Below, piece by piece: positions 9,231 to 15,979 of a stretch of 46,389 nt of DNA. Source of the DNA: Perlabentimonas sp041656735 (GTDB lineage: Bacteria; Bacteroidota; Bacteroidia; Bacteroidales; Tenuifilaceae); NCBI GenBank assembly GCA_041656735.1, contig JBBACY010000022.1, forward strand, positions 1 to 46,389, in the 5' to 3' direction. Position 1 is the stretch's first letter; each line of letters begins with the position of its first letter. The notes beneath the pieces are model-generated. The model was given only the letters and a program-made list of their open reading frames with translations. It ran no database searches and was not told where the DNA came from. Position numbers and translations under genes: made by a program.

Positions 9231-9238
9231 TAACTTTG
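9231..9238 (+). promoter_or_regulatory. Promoter -7 element of ricT
   Basis: TAACTTTG, 19 bp before the ATG at 9258, so the transcript leader would be about 13 nt. No TTG at the standard distance. Confidence 0.4.
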
Positions 9239-9257
9239 CAGCAAGCATAAATTATGA

Positions 9258-10412
9258 ATGATTATGGAAAAGAGCATCTGCTCACGAGGTATAATAGTAA
9301 ACAAGTGCGATGATGGCGAAAGCGCTGTTTCTCAAAACAGTGGTTGTGTTAAGCTAAATACGTTCGACTGGTTTAATGATATACCTATACCCCCTTTAAA
9401 TACTGAAATTGTAGAGGTGCAGTTTAAGAACACGCGCAAGGGCTTTTATAGAAACGTAAATAACATACCCCTTAAAAGAGGTGATATTATTGCTGTTGAA
9501 GCGTCGCCAGGCCATGATATTGGAACCATAACCCTTGCAGGCTGGTTGGTTAACCGACAACTTAAAAAAGTTGGAGGTAATTCTACTGACGGCGAGTTTA
9601 AAAAAGTGTATCGCAAAGCGAAGCCAGCCGATATAGAGAAATGGCTTGAGGCCATTTCGTTAGAGCATTTTACAATGATTCGCTCACGTCAAATTGTTAC
9701 TGATCTTAACCTTAACATGAAAATTGGCGATGTTGAGTATCAGGGCGATAAAACAAAAGCTGTGTTTTACTACATTGCCGATGAAAGGGTTGACTTTAGG
9801 GAGCTAATTAAAGTTTTGGCCGAAGAATTTCAGATTAGGGTTGAAATGCGCCAAATAGGTGCTCGTCAGGAAGCAGGTCGCATTGGTGGCATAGGCTCCT
9901 GCGGTCGCGAACTCTGCTGCTCATCATGGATAAATAACTTTGTGTCGGTTACAACCAACTCCGCAAGGGTGCAAGAAATATCATTAAACCCACAAAAACT
10001 TGCAGGGCAATGCGGCAAGCTAAAGTGTTGTTTAAATTACGAACTCGATAGTTACGTTGATGCTCGTAAAGATTTTCCACGAACAAATATACCCCTCGAA
10101 ACTAAGGACGCAACGTATCATCATCAAAAAACCGATATTTTTAAGCAAACAATGTGGTACAGTAGTGATGCAAATTCGGCAGTGAACCTTACCGCAATAC
10201 CCGTTGAAAGAGTAAAGCATATAATTGCCCAGAATGCTAAAGGAGTTAAACCGCTCACTCTTATTGATGTTGCTTCGGAGCCTTTTAAAAAGCCTGAGTT
10301 AGGGTACGGCAGCGTAATTGAGCAGGATAGCCTTACCCGTTTTGATGAGAAGAAGAAGCGTAAGCCTGCAAAAAAAAGGCGCAAACCCAGAAAACGGCTA
10401 AACAATGAGTAA
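9258..10412 (+). CDS. ricT: PSP1-domain protein, RicT/YaaT family
   Basis: 384 aa. The PSP1 C-terminal domain is shown by GRIGGIGSCGRELCCSSW (about 213-230) and GQCGKLKCCLNYE (about 253-265), giving the cysteine clusters typical of RicT. In Bacillus subtilis RicT joins RicA and RicF in an Fe-S-containing complex that affects RNA processing and phosphorelay output; no RicA or RicF is present here. The C-terminal 30 residues are very Lys/Arg-rich, consistent with nucleic-acid binding. The last 8 bp overlap gldH, so translation is probably coupled. ATG at 9258 is chosen; the ATG two codons later is an equal candidate. Confidence 0.85.
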   Translation: MIMEKSICSRGIIVNKCDDGESAVSQNSGCVKLNTFDWFNDIPIPPLNTEIVEVQFKNTRKGFYRNVNNIPLKRGDIIAVEASPGHDIGTITLAGWLVNRQLKKVGGNSTDGEFKKVYRKAKPADIEKWLEAISLEHFTMIRSRQIVTDLNLNMKIGDVEYQGDKTKAVFYYIADERVDFRELIKVLAEEFQIRVEMRQIGARQEAGRIGGIGSCGRELCCSSWINNFVSVTTNSARVQEISLNPQKLAGQCGKLKCCLNYELDSYVDARKDFPRTNIPLETKDATYHHQKTDIFKQTMWYSSDANSAVNLTAIPVERVKHIIAQNAKGVKPLTLIDVASEPFKKPELGYGSVIEQDSLTRFDEKKKRKPAKKRRKPRKRLNNE

Positions 10413-10869
10413 TAAGATATTTGGCATTGTGCTTGGTATTTCGATACTTGCAGTAGCTTGCGGAAAAATCTCGGTTTATAACAATAGCGTCGACATACCA
10501 AATGAAAGTTGGAACCTTGACAGTCTTGCCGTCTTTAAGGTTAATATTTCCGACACCTTATCAACGAATGATATCTATATAAACCTAAGAAATACATCTA
10601 GCTACGCAAACAGCAACCTTTACCTTTTTATTGAAACTAGGTCCCCAAACGGAGCTATGCTCCGCGATACCCTTGAATGTATTCTTACCGACTCGTATGG
10701 CCGCTGGCTTGGTAAAGGCTTTGGTGCTCTGCGCGACAATCAAGTACCTTACAAACGATACATTCGGTTTCCCGAGGTGGGTACCTACCAATTTACTATT
10801 CAGCACGGAATGAGAACAAAAAACTTGAAGGGTATTGCTTCAGTTGGAATTAAGGTTGAACAGCAGTAG
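10405..10869 (+). CDS. gldH: Gliding motility lipoprotein GldH
   Basis: 154 aa lipoprotein. The signal peptide ends in a lipobox with Cys19 (ILAVACGK). The mature part is beta-rich with the family features VFKVNISDT, YLFIETRSPNG, DTLECILTD.YGRWLGKG and the terminal GIASVGIKVE. GldH is needed for gliding in Flavobacterium but is also kept in non-gliding Bacteroidales, so it does not prove motility. It overlaps ricT by 8 bp (ATG inside ricT's last codons). Confidence 0.88.
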   Translation: MSNKIFGIVLGISILAVACGKISVYNNSVDIPNESWNLDSLAVFKVNISDTLSTNDIYINLRNTSSYANSNLYLFIETRSPNGAMLRDTLECILTDSYGRWLGKGFGALRDNQVPYKRYIRFPEVGTYQFTIQHGMRTKNLKGIASVGIKVEQQ

Positions 10870-10916
10870 TAAGTGATGTGGCTTTTATCTTTTTTTAAAA
10901 AAACAGTAGTTTACTC

Positions 10917-11618
10917 GTGGCGAAAAATAAGTTACAAAAATTTGCTGAAAACGAAACGTTTAGCAACTTGTTGCAGCCTACAAATGAGGAGGTTTGGAGA
11001 AAAAATCACCCAATAAAAGGGCAATGGAATAGTACGTTTTTTAAGAATAGTAACCCAATAGTACTTGAGTTAGGCTGTGGTAAAGGTGAATATACCATAA
11101 ACCTATCGAAGATGTACCCCAATAAAAATTTTATTGGAGTCGATATAAAAGGTGCCCGACTTTGGAAAGGTGCCAAGGAGGCCAGCGAAAACTCAATGCC
11201 CAACGTTGCTTTCGTGCGAACGCACATAGAGAATATTGCATCGTTCTTTGCCAAGGATGAGGTTAGCGAAATATGGATAACATTTCCCGACCCACAGCCA
11301 CGAGTATCGAAGGCAAGAAAGAGGCTTACGTCCAGTCGCTTTCTTTCACGCTACCAACAGCTTGCCAAGCAGAATGCAATTGTTCACCTAAAAACTGATA
11401 GTCAGCAATTACACGAGTATACCAAAGCGCTAGTGCAACAAAATGGGTTAAAACTTCACATTTGCACAAATAATCTGTATGGCTCAGGCATTGCCGACGA
11501 TATATTGTCAATCAGAACTTTTTATGAAAGTATGTTCCTTGAGCAAGGTATGCCCATAACCTACATTAAGTTTGAACTCGACAACCAAAAGGTTTTAAAT
11601 GAGCCCGAACTCGAATAA
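10917..11618 (+). CDS. trmB: tRNA (guanine46-N7)-methyltransferase
   Basis: 233 aa Rossmann-fold SAM methyltransferase that makes m7G46 in the tRNA variable loop. The SAM motif is VLELGCGKGEYT with FIGVDIKGARLWKGA following; the TrmB signature IWITFPDPQPRVSKARKRL is complete, and a C-terminal H-L-KTDS element follows. It starts with GTG at 10917, the first start after an upstream stop. It is 47 bp from gldH and its last 20 bp overlap the next gene. Confidence 0.95.
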   Translation: MAKNKLQKFAENETFSNLLQPTNEEVWRKNHPIKGQWNSTFFKNSNPIVLELGCGKGEYTINLSKMYPNKNFIGVDIKGARLWKGAKEASENSMPNVAFVRTHIENIASFFAKDEVSEIWITFPDPQPRVSKARKRLTSSRFLSRYQQLAKQNAIVHLKTDSQQLHEYTKALVQQNGLKLHICTNNLYGSGIADDILSIRTFYESMFLEQGMPITYIKFELDNQKVLNEPELE

Positions 11619-11955
11619 ACCCAATTTCTTTACAAAGGTATACCAAGTAACAAGGCTTATACCGGAGGGAAGAGTAACCAGTTATGGTGCTATTGCCCGA
11701 TTTATTGGATCGCCACAATCTGCCCGAATGGTTGGCTGGGCACTAAACTCAACCAAGAACTTACCACAATGGGTGCCAGCGCATAGGGTTGTTAACAGGA
11801 ATGGACTTTTAACCGGTAAAACACATTTTTTTGGAAGCAATACAATGCAGCAACTGCTCGAAAGTGAGGGGATTGAGGTAAAAGAGAGTAAAATTGTGAA
11901 CTTCTCAGAAGTTTTTTGGGATCCGATGCACGAAATAGACGTTGTTAATTTGTAG
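11599..11955 (+). CDS. Alkyltransferase-like (ATL) protein, MGMT-family DNA-binding domain without the acceptor cysteine
   Basis: 118 aa. The fold matches the DNA-binding domain of O6-alkylguanine-DNA alkyltransferase: RVTSYGAIA (Tyr29), the arginine finger SARMVGWAL (Arg43) and PAHRVVN at 60-66. The active enzyme has PCHRV; here Ala61 replaces the methyl-accepting Cys. ATL proteins bind O6-alkylguanine without repairing it and hand it to nucleotide excision repair. It begins inside trmB (20-bp overlap), so expression is tied to a tRNA methylase. The C-terminal tail is acidic and not part of the core family. Confidence 0.88.
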   Translation: MSPNSNKPNFFTKVYQVTRLIPEGRVTSYGAIARFIGSPQSARMVGWALNSTKNLPQWVPAHRVVNRNGLLTGKTHFFGSNTMQQLLESEGIEVKESKIVNFSEVFWDPMHEIDVVNL

Positions 11956-11991
11956 AAAGACAAATGGTTGCTAAACCTTTTGGGCTTTCTC

Positions 11992-12021
11992 TTGTTTTGA
12001 TTTTGAGAATATCTAACTTTG
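11992..12021 (+). promoter_or_regulatory. Bacteroidota-type promoter of mrp-nfu
   Basis: TTG at 11992-11994, 19 bp spacer, TAACTTTG at 12014-12021. One of the best consensus matches in the window, 28 bp before the mrp ATG. Confidence 0.6.
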
Positions 12022-12049
12022 CACTTTATTTATATTAATTAAAAATAGA

Positions 12050-13159
12050 ATGCCTACAACAGAGCAAACCATTAGTACTATACTAGCGGACATTAAGCAT
12101 CCGGAGTATGGGAAAGACATTGTTTCGTTAGGAATGATTAAGGAGGTAGTGATTGGTGAAAACCAAGTTTCGTTTACCCTTTCGTTACTAAAAAGTAACG
12201 ATCCTTTTGCCTCGTCAATTAAAAAAGCGTGCGTAAAAGCCCTGCACAACAAGTTGGGAGACCAAATGGCTGTTGATATTAGGATGGATGTTCCACCAAC
12301 ACAATCAAAAAAAGCCCAATATAAAGCACAGGCCTCAGTAAGCAAGGTTAAGAATATTATTGCCATTGCCTCGGGAAAAGGAGGAGTTGGTAAATCAACT
12401 GTTGCGGTTAATTTGGCTGTAGCCGTTGCAAAAACTGGTGCATCGGTTGGTCTTATTGATGCTGATATATTTGGGCCATCAATTCCAAAAATGCTGGGTA
12501 CCGAGGATTCTCGACCAGAGGTAATAAAGGAAGATGATATAGAACTAATTAAACCTGTTGAGAGGTATGGGGTTAAGCATTTATCTGTGGGTTATTTTGT
12601 TAACCCTAGCGAAGCACTTGTGTGGCGTGGTCCTATGGCAACAAACGCTTTGCGCCAGCTAATTCATCAGGGAGCGTGGGGCGAGCTCGACTTCCTTTTT
12701 ATTGACTTACCACCTGGAACTAGCGATATACACCTTACGCTGGTGCAAGAGGTAGCACTTACCGGAGTTGTTATTGTTAGTACCCCACAAGATGTTGCTT
12801 TGGCCGATGCCATTAAGGGAATAAGTATGTTTACTGGCAAGTCGGTGAATGTACCCGTTTTGGGGCTAGTTGAGAATATGGCTTGGTTTACCCCCGAGGA
12901 GTTGCCAGATAACCGTTACTATATTTTTGGTAAGGATGGCTGTAAAAAGCTTGCCGAGCGCATGCGACTTCCACTGCTTGGGCAAATACCAATAGTACAG
13001 AGTATACGTGAGGGAGGGGATATTGGCGCACCTGTAGCTTTTGTCGATGGTGTTTTAGGCAGTGCTTTTAGCGAACTTGCGAGCCGTTTTATTGCTGAAG
13101 TTGCAAAGCGTAATGCTCAGGTACCACCCACTAAAAAAGTAGAGATTAAGCACAAATAA
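12050..13159 (+). CDS. mrp: Mrp/ApbC-family Fe-S cluster carrier ATPase
   Basis: 369 aa. Residues 1-95 form a DUF59/MIP18-like domain; the P-loop NTPase follows with the deviant Walker A ASGKGGVGKST (107-117), Switch I IDADIFGPS and FIDLPPGTSD. Mrp proteins carry and transfer [4Fe-4S] clusters. The C-terminal CxxC that bridges a cluster between subunits in many homologues is absent: ENMAWFTPEELPDNRYY stands where CPHC is expected, and one Cys remains in KDGCKKLAE. I recall this form from other Bacteroidota, so it is probably lineage-typical. The NifU-domain gene lies 25 bp downstream and is surely in the same operon. Confidence 0.92.
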   Translation: MPTTEQTISTILADIKHPEYGKDIVSLGMIKEVVIGENQVSFTLSLLKSNDPFASSIKKACVKALHNKLGDQMAVDIRMDVPPTQSKKAQYKAQASVSKVKNIIAIASGKGGVGKSTVAVNLAVAVAKTGASVGLIDADIFGPSIPKMLGTEDSRPEVIKEDDIELIKPVERYGVKHLSVGYFVNPSEALVWRGPMATNALRQLIHQGAWGELDFLFIDLPPGTSDIHLTLVQEVALTGVVIVSTPQDVALADAIKGISMFTGKSVNVPVLGLVENMAWFTPEELPDNRYYIFGKDGCKKLAERMRLPLLGQIPIVQSIREGGDIGAPVAFVDGVLGSAFSELASRFIAEVAKRNAQVPPTKKVEIKHK

Positions 13160-13184
13160 TAAGAATAAGTTAAAAAAGAAAAAG

Positions 13185-13421
13185 ATGATTACAGAAGAAA
13201 TTAAGCAGAAGATTACTAATGCCATCGAGCAGGTTCGTCCGTATTTGCAGAACGATGGTGGCGATATATCACTGGTTGAAATCACCGATGATTTGGTTGT
13301 TAGGGTTGAACTGCACGGTGCGTGCGGAACCTGTCCGTATAGCCTTATGACTCTAAAAAACGGAGTTGAGCAAGCTATTCGTCGCGATGTGCCTCAAATT
13401 AAGGAAGTTGTTTCAGTATAA
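13185..13421 (+). CDS. NifU C-terminal-domain Fe-S scaffold protein (Nfu type)
   Basis: 78 aa, a stand-alone NifU C-terminal domain. Motifs: LQNDGGDISLVEI (21-33) and the cluster-binding GACGTCP with Cys47 and Cys50. Nfu proteins accept [4Fe-4S] clusters and deliver them to client enzymes. Its place 25 bp after mrp suggests that the two act in one delivery pathway. It ends at a strong palindromic terminator. Confidence 0.95.
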   Translation: MITEEIKQKITNAIEQVRPYLQNDGGDISLVEITDDLVVRVELHGACGTCPYSLMTLKNGVEQAIRRDVPQIKEVVSV

Positions 13422-13433
13422 CCCATAGCGGTT

Positions 13434-13485
13434 AACGCACTAAAAAAGCCAACTCAGAATTCTGAGTTGGCTTTTTTAGTGCGTT
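13434..13485. terminator. Perfect 52-bp palindrome, bidirectional terminator between nfu and speA
   Basis: Two 26-bp arms pair without a mismatch and without a loop, centred on GAATTC (between 13459 and 13460). An A6 run in the left arm and a T6 run in the right arm give each strand an A-tract/stem/U-tract terminator layout. It serves nfu on the plus strand and speA on the minus strand, whose stop codons lie 13 and 17 bp away. Confidence 0.85.
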
Positions 13486-13501
13486 TATTTAGTGTTGTAT
13501 T

Positions 13502-15394
13502 CTATTCAAGGTAGGTGTATCCATATAGTCCTGATCTATAGTTTGATAAGAATTCTTTTCCTTCCTCGGTAGTAATGGTTCCAGCTTTAACTGCTTTGGT
13601 AACCCAAGTTTCAACAGTTCGTACTAGCTTTTTAGAGTTATACTGAACATACTCAAGTACCTCAGCTACTGTTTCGCCATCAATTATCTGATCAATGCTG
13701 TAGTCATCCTCGTTAACTGATACGTGAACAGCGTTTGTATCTCCAAACAAGTTATGCAGGTCGCCCAATATTTCTTGGTACGCCCCTACCAGAAAAACTC
13801 CTATATAGTAAGGTTCGCGCTGTTTCGGAGTATGCAAAGGCAGATAGTAAGAAAAGTTACGGGTGGCAATAAAGTTATCAATTTTTCCGTCGGAGTCACA
13901 AGTTATATCCTGGATAGTTGCCGATCTGTCGGGCTTTTCATCGTGTCGTTGTAACGGAATAACCGGAAATATTTGGTCAATAGCCCAAGCATCGGGTAAT
14001 GATTGGAACAACGAAAAGTTGCAGAAATACTTATCTGATAAAAGCTTAGGAAGCTGGCGTAACTCTTCTGGGATATGCTTCATAACCGAGGTTATGCTTT
14101 GAATATCGATTGCAATTGACCAAAAAAGCTTTTCGACTTGAGCACGGGTTGTAAGGTCAAGAATTCCCAAACTAAATCTGTCAAGAGCCTCTTCTCTAAT
14201 CTGTAGAGCATCGTGCCATGTTTCTAGCATACGAGGCTGATTCAGTGTATCCCAAAGGCTATATAACTCTTGAACTAGCTCGTGAGCATCTTCCCCAACC
14301 TCTTCGTTTTCATCCCAAGTAGGAAGAGAAGTTGTTTCGAGAACCTCGAAAACCAGAACCGAGTGATGGGCAGTTAACGAACGCCCTGACTCGGTTATAA
14401 CATTGGGGTGTGGAAGGTCATTTTTGTCTGCCGCATCAACCATAGTTGATACTGCATCGTTAACGTATTCTTGTACGCTATAGTTAACGCTATTTCCGCT
14501 ATCGGGTGATCGGGTCCCGTCATAATCAACTCCTAGTCCGCCCCCAATATCAACAAATTCTACATTAAAGCCCATTAGGCTTATCTCAACAAAAAACTGC
14601 GAAGCTTCTCTGAGTGCTAATTTAATTCGGCGAATTTTTGTAACCTGGCTGCCCACATGAAAATGTAGCAACTTAAGGCAATCCTGCATCTTATTTTTCT
14701 CTAAGAAATCAAGTGCATCAAGTAATTCGCTCGATGTAAGCCCAAATTTACTTACATCACCGCCCGAGTCTTCCCATTTTCCGCTGCCAGAGCTGGCAAG
14801 CTTAATTCTAATGCCTATGTTTGGCCTTACCTTTAACCTTTTCGATATTTTGGTAATAAGCTTTAGCTCGTTGAGCTTTTCGACAACTAGGAATATTCGG
14901 CGACCCATTTTTTGAGCCAGCAAGGCTAGTTCAATGTAATCCTCATCCTTGTATCCGTTACAAATAATTAGCGATTCATTATCGGTGTTTACCGCTATTA
15001 CTGCATGTAGTTCAGGTTTTGAACCTGCTTCCAAACCAATGTTAAACTTTTTTCCGTGGCTAACAATCTCCTCAACAACCGGCCTCATTTGGTTTACCTT
15101 AATAGGGTATACTATAAAGTTTTGGCCTTTGTATTCGTACTCCTCTGCAGCAATTTTAAAGCAGTTTGACATTTTTTCAATTCGGCTATCGAGAATATCC
15201 GGAAATCGGAGAAGCATCGGTGTGGCAACGTCTCTTAGTTGAAGTTCGTCAACCAGTTCCTTTAAATCTACTGAAACGCCATTTTTACGCGGGGTAACTG
15301 TCATATTCCCCTTCTCGTTAATGGAGAAGTAATCAATACCCCACCCCTTAACATTATAGAGTTCTGCAGAATCTTCGATACGCCATTTTCTCAT
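13502..15394 (-). CDS. speA: Biosynthetic arginine decarboxylase
   Basis: 630 aa, the normal size for SpeA. It decarboxylates arginine to agmatine, the first step of polyamine synthesis by that route. Fold III PLP enzyme motifs: FIVYPIKVNQ with the Schiff-base Lys near residue 98, HFHVGSQ, VDIGGGLGVDYDG for phosphate binding, ESGRSLTAHH, and the catalytic cysteine in DITCDSDGKI toward the C-terminus. The start is followed by Lys/Arg-rich MRKWRIEDS. No agmatinase or agmatine deiminase gene is in the window. Confidence 0.96.
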   Translation of the reverse strand: MRKWRIEDSAELYNVKGWGIDYFSINEKGNMTVTPRKNGVSVDLKELVDELQLRDVATPMLLRFPDILDSRIEKMSNCFKIAAEEYEYKGQNFIVYPIKVNQMRPVVEEIVSHGKKFNIGLEAGSKPELHAVIAVNTDNESLIICNGYKDEDYIELALLAQKMGRRIFLVVEKLNELKLITKISKRLKVRPNIGIRIKLASSGSGKWEDSGGDVSKFGLTSSELLDALDFLEKNKMQDCLKLLHFHVGSQVTKIRRIKLALREASQFFVEISLMGFNVEFVDIGGGLGVDYDGTRSPDSGNSVNYSVQEYVNDAVSTMVDAADKNDLPHPNVITESGRSLTAHHSVLVFEVLETTSLPTWDENEEVGEDAHELVQELYSLWDTLNQPRMLETWHDALQIREEALDRFSLGILDLTTRAQVEKLFWSIAIDIQSITSVMKHIPEELRQLPKLLSDKYFCNFSLFQSLPDAWAIDQIFPVIPLQRHDEKPDRSATIQDITCDSDGKIDNFIATRNFSYYLPLHTPKQREPYYIGVFLVGAYQEILGDLHNLFGDTNAVHVSVNEDDYSIDQIIDGETVAEVLEYVQYNSKKLVRTVETWVTKAVKAGTITTEEGKEFLSNYRSGLYGYTYLE

Positions 15395-15979
15395 TAAAAG
15401 TAGGTTTTAAAGAGTTATTATTATTTTTATAATTCTATGTAAATATATTACAAAGATAGTAATAATATTAATCCTAACATTGGATAAATATAGGGAGTGA
15501 TTTTCTACGCTTTTGCAAACAAAGTACTTGCTGTCAGTTATTTAAAGGTTGGTAAATAAAGTCAACCTAGTTTAATATTTTGTAATTACCCAAATTGAAA
15601 ACACACAGCGTAGCATTATTGTTTTGAGTCGACCTGCAAAACACAAGCGAGGTTTCAGTTGAAAACTTCAAACTATGGCTAATCTGATTAATTTTAGGTT
15701 AGCAAACTGCCTAATTTCTGAACTGTTTTTACTGAATTTGTGTTATTAGTTGGTTTACTCTCACTTGTTATTATCAAGGAAAAAACATTTTACTTAAACA
15801 TATGTAAATAATCCCATACAAAGTATAGCTGAAACCTTGTAAGGGAAATAGATCTGAAGAAAATTCAATGTTAAAGTTAGGACTCCAGTCTGAAAATATT
15901 GCTAAAAATACTACCTTGCGGCCGCCTTCTAAATATTATAAAATATAAATGTTTCCGTATTAACCTAAAAATTAAGTAG
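15395..15979. other. 585-bp spacer between divergent speA and the subtilisin gene
   Basis: AT-rich and without a coding frame I can support. The left end holds the speA promoter. Near the right end a GC-rich island with the 8-bp palindrome GCGGCCGC (15918-15925) and a small GACT/AGTC hairpin just before it stand out. No riboswitch or tRNA fold was recognised. Much of it may be leader and control region for the subtilisin gene. Confidence 0.5.
15451..15458 (-). promoter_or_regulatory. Promoter -7 element of speA
   Basis: Minus strand TATCTTTG, about 57 bp upstream of the speA ATG. Confidence 0.45.

Noticed and set aside
15841..15930. Possible riboswitch-like leader before the subtilisin gene
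   Set aside because: Only a 4-bp stem and a GC palindrome; no known aptamer consensus could be matched.
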